Assembly (NCBI GenBank): GCA_964598225.1
Contig: CAZRBG010000003.1
Coordinates: 1 to 64,000, forward strand
Direction: 5' to 3'
DNA: 64,000 nt
From: SG8-4 sp964598225
GTDB lineage: Bacteria > Planctomycetota > Phycisphaerae > Sedimentisphaerales > Anaerobacaceae
Part shown: positions 42,448-51,380 of the stretch, one piece after another
Position numbering within the stretch: the stretch's first letter is position 1
Layout of the letters: each line of letters opens with the position of its first letter
Translations under genes and position numbers: made by a program
The notes under the pieces: model-generated
The model's input: only the letters and a program-made list of their open reading frames with translations
What the model was told of the DNA's origin: nothing
Databases searched by the model: none

Positions 42448-45400
42448 ATGGTGAGGAAAAGAATCCGTAAAATCTTATCAGGCGGTGCGGTCGTGTTCAT
42501 CGTACTGTTAAGCACTCTGGACGTCGGTCACGCGCAGTTTGTGCCAAAGAAAGTGACGTTTACTATTCAAGGTTCGACCGGTGTGCCCGGTGTGACTATG
42601 TCGGGATTTCCGTCACAGGACAACCAAACCGTCGTAACCGACCAGAACGGCTATTACAGCGTTGTTGTCGACTTTGGTTGGAGCGGCAAGGTCACGCCGA
42701 TAAAGGAGGGCTGGGAGTTCGAACCCGACAGCAGATCCTACCAGAGAGTCACCAGCAATATGGACAATGAGAATTATACCCCATCAGAGATAACCTACAC
42801 TATCTCCGGTAAGGTTACCGGACCTGATGGACCGATGTCGGGCGTACAGATGAGCGACCTGCCGGGCAGTCCCATCACCGGTGCCGACGGCACATACAGC
42901 GCGACTGTTCCCTATGGCTGGTCTGAAACTTTTGCGCCGATCAAGGAAGGTTACACGTTCTCACCCTCTGACAAGGGATTCGGTCCCGTAAAATCCAATC
43001 AGGTTCAGAACTTTTCTGCGTCCGCTATTCAGTTGCTCATAGCCGGCACCGTAGATGTCCCGGGCGTGAAAATGAATGGTTTACCGGGTAATGTGGTCAG
43101 CGGCGCCAACGGCGTTTTCAGCACCAAGGTCGACTACAACTGGACCGGAACAATCAATCCCGAAAAGGAAGGATATGTTTTTGAGCCGGATCAACTGCAG
43201 TACGCCAATATTATAACCGATCAGACTGATCAGAATTTCAATGCGAAGATGTTAACGTACACCGTTTCCGGCTCGACAAGCATGGCCGACGTGGAGATGA
43301 AGGGGTTGCCGGGCACTCCCTACACCGACCAGAACGGCTTTTTCAGTGTTGAGGTCGAGCACGGGTTCAGCGGCACGGTGACGCCTGCGAAAGAAGGTTA
43401 CGAATTCGAGCCTGCCAGTCTCATACTCACCAACGTCACGAGCGACAGGACCAATAATACGTTCAGCCCTGAAATGATCACGCTGACCATCTCCGGCTCT
43501 ACCAGCGGGCTCGAGGGAGTGGAGATGACCGGTCTGCCGGGCAATATCATCACGGACAAAAACGGCAAATACAGCGTTACCGTAGATTGGGGCTGGAGCG
43601 GAACGGTCATGCCGATGAAAGAAGGTTACAGATTTACTCCGGACAGTAACACTTATCAGCCCTTGACTGAGGATAAGACGAATCAGAACTATACTTACTC
43701 CAAGATCACGTACACAATCACCGGCAACGCCCAGATTGGCGGAGTGACAATGAAAGGCTTCCCGGGCAGGGCGGTTGTAACCGATGCTGGCGGCAGTTAT
43801 ACGGCTAAGGTGGAGCACGGTTGGAGCGGCACGGTAACACCGGTAAAAGAGGGCTATGAGTTCGAGCCGTCCAGCATTCCGTTTACTGATGTCCAGGGGC
43901 CTCAGTCCGGCCAGGATTTCATGGCCAGCCTGCTGGAGCGAAAAATCTCAGGTATGGTGAGAACGAGCAAGGGCCAGCCGGTCGAGGGCGTGAACATCGT
44001 GGCCAACAATAACGGCGGTCAGGCAACCACCGACTCGTCGGGTAAATTTGAGATAGTCGTCGCCTATGGCTGGAGCGGCAATATTACACCGATTAAGGAA
44101 GGCTATACGTTCAGTCCGCCGGCTAAAACCATCTCTCGCGTAACCGTCGATCAGATGGATCAGACATTCATCGCCAAGCCTAAAATGTTCACAGTCACCG
44201 GCGAGATCAAATACAGCGACGTCCCGCTTGAAGGCGTGCTTATTACCGCCAGCGACGGCAGCGGTACGCCCATTACTACGACCACCGACCGCCAGGGCAA
44301 ATACAGATTCCAGGTGCCTTACGGCTGGACCGGTGATGTCGCAGCTTCCAAAGAGGGCTTTGACTTCGGCGGCAGTCGGCCCCTCGTCGACGTAAAGACC
44401 GACATACACGAATTTGAGCCGGTAGCGCCTGCCGAACCGCCGGAGCCTGTGACGCCGCGCGTCGAGACGCCGGGACCGACTCCTCCTGATACTACCACCG
44501 CTGAGCCCAAGCCGGGACCGACGGTTGAACCTCCGGGAGGAGAAGCTCCTACTCCTGACATTGAAGTACCCGGCGGACCCGGTCCCGAGGTAACGCCGCC
44601 CGGACCGGAAGTTCCGGACGTTGTTGAACCGACATCGCCCGAAGATGAAAAAATGACGAAGTTGCAGAAACAGATAGATGAGCTTAAGGCCGCTTTGGCC
44701 GGCAAGGGAACCGTTGAAGATCAGAATGTGCCGGCAGCGACTGATGCGACGGGACAGCCTCTTATAACCAACGCGTGGTATGATAACGAACTCGCTCTGG
44801 ACGTGCTTCCGGCGATTTCCGAGCAGGCGGGCGTCCCGATCATTGCCGATGAGGGCGTCAGCGCCCTGGTTACACTGACCCTGAAAAACGAGCCGCTTGA
44901 ACGGGCTTTGGAGCTGGTGCTGGCGGGTACGCCGTTTACGTACAAAAAGCGCAACGGCTACTACCTGGTTGCCGAGGCAAAGATTACCGACAACAAGTTC
45001 CCGATTTTCAGTGATACTCGCCGCGTGAGATTGAATTATGTCACTGCCCGGGCGGCTGTTGACCTTCTGTCGACTGCTTTCAAGCCTTACGTCCAGGCCG
45101 AGACCGCCGCACCCGAGCCGCGCTTGGCGCCCGGGGCAACGGCGTATACTTCGGAAGTGCCTAAAACCTACACGGTTTTGGTAACTGCGCCTCCGGCTCT
45201 GATGGAACGTATCATCGAGGACCTCAGAAAGATCGATCAGATGCCCAGCCAGGTTCTGCTGAAAGCGCGCATCGTTGCCATGTCGCGCAGCGACCTGCTG
45301 AATCTCGGAATTGAGTGGGGCTGGCCAAGGATGCAGCTTGGAATCTTCGGCAATAACCTTTATGGAGGCGGGGACGCCGGGGACGATTTCGGCGGTGAAA

Positions 45401-46290
45401 TACCGTGGGGAATTCAGATGGGTTATACTCCCGATTTAACGTTTACCAATGCGCTGCAATTAGCTCTCAACCTTTTGACCGTCAACGGCGAAGCGACCAT
45501 ACGGGCCGAACCCCAGGTGCTGGCTCTCGACGGCGAGCAGGCTACGATGAGAGTTGTTAACGAAGAGTACTTCTTCCTGACTGCGGATACAGGAGACACC
45601 GCCCAGCAGTTCTACCTGAATTCTCAGTTGGAGATAATCGAATCCGGTACGGTACTGACCATCACGCCGCACATCGTAGAAGGCGATCGGGTCATGCTTG
45701 AGATATCGGTTGAGGTCAGTGACAGCGTTCCGGCGGGAAGAGAAAACGACCTTCCAATCGTGACCAGACGAACTGCAGACAACAAAGTAAGCGTCCAGAA
45801 CGGTGGAACGGTTGCATTGGCCGGACTGAGCCAGGAAAAGAGCTCGACAACACATAAGCGAACGCCCGGCTTGAGCAATATACCGCTGTTAGGGAACCTG
45901 TTCAACAATAAAGACGATCAAACGACGTCCCGGGAAGTCGCGGTATTCGTCACGGCCCATATACTGCCTGATAACCAGCACGATGCGGCCGCAACATCCA
46001 TGCCGCGAGCGGCACCTCCGTCATCTACAGAGTCGCCGGCCTACTCGATGCCGCCCACGGAGTTGGAAAATACAAGACCGAGAGTCGAACCGCGTTCCTA
46101 TCGTCCCATGAATCGAGGTACGAACGAGACGTCTGTCGATCCGCGCTATAACCCTCCTGCGGATTCGAACAGGAGCGCGCCGCCGGTTTATCCGGAACGT
46201 AATCCACCGGCCCCGAATTCGGTTCCGCGTATGAGGTCGTCCGGCAGTTTCCAGGATGAACTTGGCCAGGAATTGAATCGTAACCGGTAA
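42448..46290 (+). CDS. Secretin with eight N-terminal Ig-like repeats
   Basis: A 1280-residue outer-membrane channel protein with a signal peptide (cut near GHAQF, about residue 30). Residues 30-655 are eight tandem repeats of 75-85 residues, each with a GWSGTVTPxKEGYxFxP core and a G.PG..V/ITD.NG.YS box. Residues 655-735 are Pro-rich and 731-750 a short coiled coil (KMTKLQKQIDELKAAL). Secretin N-domains follow (about 773-930; DVLPAISEQAGVPIIADEGV). The secretin core runs about 930-1175 (QVLLKARIVAMSRSDLLNLG, PIVTRRTADNKVSVQNGGTV, IPLLGNLF, REVAVFVTAHILPD). A Pro/Arg-rich tail ends it. No GspE/PilB-type ATPase is in the window. Confidence 0.9.
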   Translation: MVRKRIRKILSGGAVVFIVLLSTLDVGHAQFVPKKVTFTIQGSTGVPGVTMSGFPSQDNQTVVTDQNGYYSVVVDFGWSGKVTPIKEGWEFEPDSRSYQRVTSNMDNENYTPSEITYTISGKVTGPDGPMSGVQMSDLPGSPITGADGTYSATVPYGWSETFAPIKEGYTFSPSDKGFGPVKSNQVQNFSASAIQLLIAGTVDVPGVKMNGLPGNVVSGANGVFSTKVDYNWTGTINPEKEGYVFEPDQLQYANIITDQTDQNFNAKMLTYTVSGSTSMADVEMKGLPGTPYTDQNGFFSVEVEHGFSGTVTPAKEGYEFEPASLILTNVTSDRTNNTFSPEMITLTISGSTSGLEGVEMTGLPGNIITDKNGKYSVTVDWGWSGTVMPMKEGYRFTPDSNTYQPLTEDKTNQNYTYSKITYTITGNAQIGGVTMKGFPGRAVVTDAGGSYTAKVEHGWSGTVTPVKEGYEFEPSSIPFTDVQGPQSGQDFMASLLERKISGMVRTSKGQPVEGVNIVANNNGGQATTDSSGKFEIVVAYGWSGNITPIKEGYTFSPPAKTISRVTVDQMDQTFIAKPKMFTVTGEIKYSDVPLEGVLITASDGSGTPITTTTDRQGKYRFQVPYGWTGDVAASKEGFDFGGSRPLVDVKTDIHEFEPVAPAEPPEPVTPRVETPGPTPPDTTTAEPKPGPTVEPPGGEAPTPDIEVPGGPGPEVTPPGPEVPDVVEPTSPEDEKMTKLQKQIDELKAALAGKGTVEDQNVPAATDATGQPLITNAWYDNELALDVLPAISEQAGVPIIADEGVSALVTLTLKNEPLERALELVLAGTPFTYKKRNGYYLVAEAKITDNKFPIFSDTRRVRLNYVTARAAVDLLSTAFKPYVQAETAAPEPRLAPGATAYTSEVPKTYTVLVTAPPALMERIIEDLRKIDQMPSQVLLKARIVAMSRSDLLNLGIEWGWPRMQLGIFGNNLYGGGDAGDDFGGEIPWGIQMGYTPDLTFTNALQLALNLLTVNGEATIRAEPQVLALDGEQATMRVVNEEYFFLTADTGDTAQQFYLNSQLEIIESGTVLTITPHIVEGDRVMLEISVEVSDSVPAGRENDLPIVTRRTADNKVSVQNGGTVALAGLSQEKSSTTHKRTPGLSNIPLLGNLFNNKDDQTTSREVAVFVTAHILPDNQHDAAATSMPRAAPPSSTESPAYSMPPTELENTRPRVEPRSYRPMNRGTNETSVDPRYNPPADSNRSAPPVYPERNPPAPNSVPRMRSSGSFQDELGQELNRNR

Positions 46291-46295
46291 AGAAA

Positions 46296-46375
46296 AGAAT
46301 ACAGAATTCAGGAGACAGAATTCAGAATCACGCTATCAACTTCTGTATTCTGGATTCTGACTTCTGGATTCTATA
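46296..46375. repeat. Intergenic inverted and direct repeats
   Basis: AGAATACAGAA (46296-46306) and TTCTGTATTCT (46341-46351) are a perfect 11-bp inverted repeat. Direct repeats of ACAGAATTCAG and TTCTGGATTCT lie within it. It belongs to the window's family of low-complexity intergenic repeats. Confidence 0.7.
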
Positions 46376-46378
46376 ATT

Positions 46379-46786
46379 ATGATGGAGACAAAAGCCGTGA
46401 AGTCTATTGCATACAAGTCAAAAACAGGTTACGTCATGGTTGCCGCAACTGCGCTGGCGATCATGGCCCTGGGCGTTGCTGGTTGTGGCTCGCGGAATAC
46501 CGGCATCCAGATAGTGCCAATGGGCAACCGGGACGTACTCGATCTGACTGCCGCAGACGTCGTGAAGATAATGCGTGCGGCGGGGTTTTCGGACATGCAG
46601 ATTTACGAGTACGGCACCGCTCTTCGCGACGGGCTTGGCCGGCGCGGGGCCGTGCAGGTGAAAATAGACGATACGGTAGAAGCGGTCTTTGCCGCCAAAG
46701 GCGACTCGGTCTATATCAGCACACGCTCGAGAGGCCACTTCATCTATAACGTTAATACAGGTTGGCCGAATGCCCGGGCACGGTAG
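46379..46786 (+). CDS. Small lipoprotein
   Basis: A product of up to 135 residues with a lipoprotein signal, MVAATALAIMALGVAGC; the lipobox Cys is residue 36 from the first ATG. The ATG in YVMVAAT would give a more usual 18-residue signal, but no start has a clear ribosome binding site. The mature part contains VLDLTAADVVKIMRAAGFSD, an alpha segment, then VQVKIDDTVEAVFAAKGDSV and TRSRGHFIYN, beta-like. The family is not recognised. It follows the secretin gene by 88 nt, so it may be a secretin pilotin-like or accessory lipoprotein (inference from position only). Confidence 0.65.
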   Translation: MMETKAVKSIAYKSKTGYVMVAATALAIMALGVAGCGSRNTGIQIVPMGNRDVLDLTAADVVKIMRAAGFSDMQIYEYGTALRDGLGRRGAVQVKIDDTVEAVFAAKGDSVYISTRSRGHFIYNVNTGWPNARAR

Positions 46787-46924
46787 CCCGGAGCCATCGC
46801 CATATACCATACCTAAGGGTCCTTGACTGGTTGACCGGTTCTTCCAGTCCGGGGCCCTAATTGCTTTTGTACAATCCTCGCCAGTGAAAACAGGCCACAT
46901 TCTGCGATTTTTCTGGTTTTTCCT
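46787..46924. other. Intergenic; possible terminator of the secretin locus
   Basis: GACTGG (about 46824) pairs with CCAGTC (about 46843), flanked by GGGTCC/GGCCC pairing. The following T-run is weak. Nothing else is seen. Confidence 0.4.
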
Positions 46925-46954
46925 TTGCACCTGGCTCGAAAACGGGCGTATATT
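46925..46954 (+). promoter_or_regulatory. Promoter of the cysE-nadA-metY-nifUS group
   Basis: TTGCAC (46925-46930), an 18-nt spacer, TATATT (46949-46954). About 220 nt of leader follow before cysE; I see no riboswitch signature in it. Confidence 0.55.
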
Positions 46955-47183
46955 ACCTACGTTCACAGTAGAAACTGAAGGAAGTGCAACTGTAAACCTG
47001 GGCATGGGTGGGACAGTCAGTGTTAGGTGCTTTCAGGCCGGGAATGGCGATTGTAGAATTAAGAGGCTCGCAAGGTGTGTAAGTTCTTGCCAGAAAGCGT
47101 GAGTTGGCTATACTCTATGACAATCCGCCCGTTATGGGTGAAAGATATGTATCTACGAAAATGATCGATTAAGGAAGCGGTGG

Positions 47184-48149
47184 ATGTCGGCGTGTCAGGG
47201 GACATCGGAAATGCGAAAAAACGGTTTATCCAACGAGAAGATTGAGGAGCTTGTCGATCAGCTTGCCGGCACTTACGTGGGCGATTCCGGCATAAACTTC
47301 ATCGACGCCTCGAACTTGCCGGTCAGGGGTGAGATCGTACAGGTACTCGATCTGCTCTTCGAGGTGCTCTTCCCGGGGCATACGGGCATGAGGCCGGTGA
47401 CAAAATCGAATATAAATTTCGTTATCGGAGATCTTCTCTGTCAGGTCCAGAGCGATCTGGCTGAGCAGATAGAGCGGGCGTACCGCTACCAGTGCAGGAT
47501 CGAAAAATGCGAAACGAAAGAGTGCGAGAAAATGGCCACAGAAGCCAGCGAGCACCTTCTGGCCCAACTGCCCGGAATCAGATATCTGCTCAAGGGCGAC
47601 GTCGATGCGGCGCTCAGCGGGGATCCGGCGGCACAGTCGCACGAAGAGATCGTGATAAGTTACCCCTGCATCAGTGCAATCGGCACATACCGCATCGCGC
47701 ACGAGCTGTATCTCAAGCAGGTACCGCTGATTCCACGAATTATGAGTGAATGCGCACACGCCAAGACCGGTATCGACATACATCCGGGCGCTACTATAGG
47801 CCGGAACTTCTTCATCGACCATGGCACGGGTGTCGTAATAGGCGAGACCGCGATTATCGGCGACAACGTAAAGATATATCAGGGCACAACACTGGGCGCC
47901 ATGAGTTTTCCGAAGGACGAACGGGGAAGAATAATACGGGGGCGGAAGAGACATCCTACGATAGAGGACGACGTGACAATCTACGCTGAGGCGACGATTC
48001 TGGGCGACGTTACTATCGGCAAAGGTGCGACGATCGGCGGCAATGTCTGGGTAAAGCAGTCCGTTCCCGCCGGATATACCGTGACTACCGCCAACGCCGA
48101 CCTGGTTTGCCGGACTCCCAGAACCGACGGCGACACATACGAGATATGA
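47184..48149 (+). CDS. cysE: Serine O-acetyltransferase, long form
   Basis: Converts serine and acetyl-CoA to O-acetylserine for cysteine synthesis. The 321-residue product has an extended helical N-terminus (EIVQVLDLLFEVLFPG). The CysE core is AIGTYRIAHELYLKQVPLIP, the active-site region SECAHAKTGIDIHPGATIG, IDHGTGVVIGETAIIGDNV (hexapeptide left-handed beta helix) and the GTTLGAMSF and GKRHPTIEDDV loops. AAGGAAG precedes the ATG, though MRKNG at 47211 is also possible. It sits directly upstream of nadA (1-nt gap). Together with metY, nifU and nifS it supplies cysteine sulfur. Confidence 0.93.
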   Translation: MSACQGTSEMRKNGLSNEKIEELVDQLAGTYVGDSGINFIDASNLPVRGEIVQVLDLLFEVLFPGHTGMRPVTKSNINFVIGDLLCQVQSDLAEQIERAYRYQCRIEKCETKECEKMATEASEHLLAQLPGIRYLLKGDVDAALSGDPAAQSHEEIVISYPCISAIGTYRIAHELYLKQVPLIPRIMSECAHAKTGIDIHPGATIGRNFFIDHGTGVVIGETAIIGDNVKIYQGTTLGAMSFPKDERGRIIRGRKRHPTIEDDVTIYAEATILGDVTIGKGATIGGNVWVKQSVPAGYTVTTANADLVCRTPRTDGDTYEI

Positions 48150-48150
48150 A

Positions 48151-49068
48151 ATGGACGAAAAATTAGTCAAGAGAATCGAGGACCTGAAAAAGGAACGTGG
48201 CGCACTAATCCTGGCGCACAATTACCAGCAGGGCGAGGTTCAGGATATAGCCGATTTCACCGGCGACTCACTGGGCTTGAGTATAAAAGCCTCTGAGACG
48301 GATGCTGACGTAATAGTCTTCTGCGGCGTACTTTTCATGGCCGAGACCGCCGCGATCCTCTCTCCGGATAAGACGGTGCTCTTGCCGGAAAAATCCGCCG
48401 GCTGCCCGATGGCCGATATGATCGATGCGGATCAGTTGCGGCAGCTCAAGGCCGAACATCCCGATGCACTGGTGGTCTGTTACGTGAACAGCTCTGCTGA
48501 GGTCAAGGCCGAGAGCGATTACTGCTGTACGAGCGCCAATGCAGTCGAGGTTGTGGAATCCCTGCCGGAGGACAGACGGATCATTTTCGTCCCGGACCGC
48601 AATCTCGGTCAGTTTGTCGCCGAAAGGACCGGACGAGACCTGATCCTCTGGCCCGGCTACTGCACAACACACGTTGTGATAACCGCCGACGACATCGAAA
48701 GAGCCCGGGCCGAACATCCCGATGCAATCGTAATGGCGCATCCGGAATGCACGACGCCGGTCAGGCAGGCCGCCGATGAATTGCTCAGTACCGGGCAAAT
48801 GCTCAAATTTGTCGCTGCGAGCGAGGCGAAGCAGTTCATAGTCGCCACCGAGACGGGAATAATACACACACTGAAAAAGCAGGATCCCGATGCGGAGTTC
48901 TTCGGCCCCACCAGGCGGGCCATTTGCCCGAACATGAAGAAAATTACTCTGGACAAAGTCCTCGCTTCGCTTGAGGATATGCAGCATGTAATAACCGTTC
49001 CCGATGAAATAACGAAGAAAGCAAAAAAGGCTCTCGACAGAATGGTCGAAGTCTTGCCAACAAAATAG
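48151..49068 (+). CDS. nadA: Quinolinate synthase
   Basis: NadA condenses iminoaspartate with dihydroxyacetone phosphate to quinolinate in NAD synthesis, using a [4Fe-4S] cluster. The 305-residue product shows LAHNYQQGEVQDIADFTGDS, FCGVLFMAETAAIL and KSAGCPMADM (first cluster Cys). Further on are VCYVNSSAEVKAESDYCCTS, VPDRNLG, LWPGYCTTH (second Cys), HPECTTPV, ETGIIHTL and RAICPNMKKI (third Cys). The length and three-Cys pattern fit the family. It is packed between cysE and the metY-like gene. No nadB or nadC is in the window. Confidence 0.97.
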   Translation: MDEKLVKRIEDLKKERGALILAHNYQQGEVQDIADFTGDSLGLSIKASETDADVIVFCGVLFMAETAAILSPDKTVLLPEKSAGCPMADMIDADQLRQLKAEHPDALVVCYVNSSAEVKAESDYCCTSANAVEVVESLPEDRRIIFVPDRNLGQFVAERTGRDLILWPGYCTTHVVITADDIERARAEHPDAIVMAHPECTTPVRQAADELLSTGQMLKFVAASEAKQFIVATETGIIHTLKKQDPDAEFFGPTRRAICPNMKKITLDKVLASLEDMQHVITVPDEITKKAKKALDRMVEVLPTK

Positions 49069-49082
49069 AAAGGATAATTCAG

Positions 49083-50369
49083 ATGTCTGAACAGCCACAA
49101 TATCGTTTGGAAACCCTGGCCCTGCACGCCGGCCAGACAGTGGATTCGGATACGCTCAGCAGAGCCGCGCCTATTTACCAAACCACGAGCTATTGTTTCA
49201 AAGATACCGAGCACGCCGCGAATCTCTTTGCGCTGAAGGAATTCGGCAATATCTACACGCGGCTGATGAATCCCACGAACGACGTGCTGGAAAAGCGTCT
49301 GGCCGCCATGGAAGGCGGAGTCGGCGGGCTTGCTTTCAGCTCCGGCCAGTCTGCGATTTATGTCGGCATCTTTAATATTTGCGGCGCCGGCCAGCATATT
49401 GTATCATCCAATTCACTCTACGGCGGCACGGTGACGCTCTTTAGCCAGACGTTCAAAAAACTTGGAATCGAAGTCACTTTTGTCGATCCTAAAGATCCGG
49501 AGAATTTCGCCAAGGCGATCAAGGATAACACGCGGCTGATCTACATCGAAAGTGTGGGCAATCCCAAAAACGACATTCTTCAATATGATAAAATTGCTGA
49601 GATCGCGCACGCCAACGGCATGCCGGTGATTTGCGACAACACCGTTACGACGCCGATACTGCTGAGACCATTCGAGTACGGCATCGATATCGTCGTTCAT
49701 AGCTGCACTAAATTTATCGGCGGCCACGGCACGAGCATCGGCGGAGCACTCGTCGACTCGGGCAGATTCGACTGGACAAATGGACGCTATCCCGAGCTGA
49801 CTGAGCCGGATCCGAGTTATCACGGCGTTAAATACGTCGAAGCCGTCGGCCCGCTGGCTTATATCATCAAAGCACGGACTCAGTTTCTGAGAGATATGGG
49901 TAGCTGCATGTCACCTTTCAATGCTTTTCTGTTCTTGCAGGGCCTGGAGACGCTTCATTTGCGTATGGCCAGGCATTCAGAAAATGCCCTGGCCTTGGCG
50001 AAGTGGCTTGAAAAAAATCCGCAGGTAACCTGGGTTAATTACCCCGGACTGGAATCGCACGCCGATCATGCTCTGGCCAGGAAATACCTGCCCGACGGCC
50101 AGGGTGCTATTCTGGGCTTCGGCATAAAAGGGGGCCGGGATGCAGGCGTTAAGTTCATCAACAGCGTCAAGCTGGCGAGCCATCTCGCCAACATCGGCGA
50201 CAGCAAAACCCTGGTGATACACCCGGCCAGCACGACCCATCAGCAGCTCAATGAGGAAGAACAACTCGCCGCCGGAGTCACCGGTGACTACGTGCGTGTT
50301 TCAACCGGAACAGAGCATATTGATGACATTATTGAAGATTTTGACCAGGCACTAAAAGCAAGTGCTTAG
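49083..50369 (+). CDS. metY: O-acetylhomoserine/O-acetylserine sulfhydrylase (Cys/Met PLP family)
   Basis: A 428-residue PLP enzyme that adds sulfide or thiols to O-acetylhomoserine and/or O-acetylserine. Signature segments are LETLALHAGQTVDSDTLSRA, APIYQTTSYCFKDTEHAA, YTRLMNPTNDVLEKRLAAME and SSGQSAIYVGI. Further on are IYIESVGNPKN, VICDNTVTTP, VVHSCTKFIGGHGTSIGG (PLP-binding Lys at about residue 210) and VIHPASTTHQQLNEEEQLAAG. It follows nadA by 14 nt with GAAAGGA upstream. With cysE upstream, O-acetylserine use (cysteine synthesis) is plausible here; the substrate cannot be fixed from sequence. Confidence 0.93.
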   Translation: MSEQPQYRLETLALHAGQTVDSDTLSRAAPIYQTTSYCFKDTEHAANLFALKEFGNIYTRLMNPTNDVLEKRLAAMEGGVGGLAFSSGQSAIYVGIFNICGAGQHIVSSNSLYGGTVTLFSQTFKKLGIEVTFVDPKDPENFAKAIKDNTRLIYIESVGNPKNDILQYDKIAEIAHANGMPVICDNTVTTPILLRPFEYGIDIVVHSCTKFIGGHGTSIGGALVDSGRFDWTNGRYPELTEPDPSYHGVKYVEAVGPLAYIIKARTQFLRDMGSCMSPFNAFLFLQGLETLHLRMARHSENALALAKWLEKNPQVTWVNYPGLESHADHALARKYLPDGQGAILGFGIKGGRDAGVKFINSVKLASHLANIGDSKTLVIHPASTTHQQLNEEEQLAAGVTGDYVRVSTGTEHIDDIIEDFDQALKASA

Positions 50370-50451
50370 TTTCGACCAGTATTGTTAAGACAGGAAACGA
50401 TTTGCGGCGGCAACTGATTAAAAACGCAAAACTAAGGACTCAAAACTAACC

Positions 50452-51336
50452 ATGTGGGAATATACAGAGGAAGTAAAAGATCATTTTTTCAGTCCGCACA
50501 ATGTCGGTGAAGTGGAAAATCCGGACGGCGTGGGCGAGGTCGGCTCTCTGGCCTGCGGCGATGCCCTGAAACTGACGTTCAAACTTGATGAAAACGACAG
50601 AATCTCGGACGCCAAGTTCAAGACATTCGGCTGCGCAAGCGCCATTGCGACGTCGTCGGTGTTGACCGATATGATAAAGGGCATGACGCTGGATGAGGCC
50701 ATTAAAGTAACCAACAAGGACATCGCCGAACGTTTGGGCGGCCTGCCGGAGCAGAAGATGCACTGCTCGGTTATGGGCCGGGAAGCCCTCGAAGCGGCGG
50801 TCGACAACTATCGCAGCGGCGGAAAGAAGAAACACGAATTCGAAGGCGAGGTCGTCTGCACCTGTTTCGGCGTCACCGAGAAGGAAATCGACAGGGTGAT
50901 TAGAGAGAACGGTCTGACAACAGTCGAGGAGGTCACGAATTACTGCAAGGCCGGCGGGGGCTGCGGCGGATGTCAGGGCACGATCGAAAAGATGATACAG
51001 AAAATACAGGGCGATAAAGTGAAAGCCAAGCCGCCCCAGCCAACTCGCCGAGCGGGCAAACTCACCAATATCCAGAAAATGCAGTTGGTTCAGCAGACGA
51101 TAAACGAGCAGGTCAGGCCCAATCTGAGGGCTCACGGCGGCAACATCGAGCTAATCGATATCGAAGGCAACAAAGTCATCGTTGCATTTCGCGGTATGTG
51201 CGCCCAGTGTCGGCTTGCCGAGCATACGATGAAAGAGGTAGTCGAAGCCAAATTAAAAGAATTTGTCTCGGAAGAGCTTTTCGTCGAAGAGGACGCCGAG
51301 TCGAGAGATGAGGCCCATGAGCATATAAACGAATGA
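50452..51336 (+). CDS. nifU: NifU-type Fe-S cluster scaffold
   Basis: A 294-residue three-domain NifU. Residues 1-125 are IscU-like (VGSLACGDALKLTF, KTFGCASAIATSSVLTDM, KMHCSVMGREAL; three conserved Cys). Residues 130-180 are a BFD-like [2Fe-2S] domain (VVCTCFGVTEKEID, YCKAGGGCGGCQG). Residues 205-280 are the NifU C-terminal domain (RPNLRAHGGNIELIDIEGN, FRGMCAQCRLAEHT). It assembles Fe-S clusters with the cysteine desulfurase encoded next. No nif structural genes are seen, so general or anaerobic Fe-S supply is likely. This fits the nearby Fe-S-rich Hdr/hydrogenase operon. Confidence 0.96.
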   Translation: MWEYTEEVKDHFFSPHNVGEVENPDGVGEVGSLACGDALKLTFKLDENDRISDAKFKTFGCASAIATSSVLTDMIKGMTLDEAIKVTNKDIAERLGGLPEQKMHCSVMGREALEAAVDNYRSGGKKKHEFEGEVVCTCFGVTEKEIDRVIRENGLTTVEEVTNYCKAGGGCGGCQGTIEKMIQKIQGDKVKAKPPQPTRRAGKLTNIQKMQLVQQTINEQVRPNLRAHGGNIELIDIEGNKVIVAFRGMCAQCRLAEHTMKEVVEAKLKEFVSEELFVEEDAESRDEAHEHINE

Positions 51337-51380
51337 CCACCGGCAAAGTCGGATTTTACAAGAAGTCAGGACCGAGTGAC

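Noticed and set aside
46955..47183. Riboswitch upstream of cysE
   Set aside because: The leader is long but shows no recognisable SAM, T-box or other known consensus by eye.
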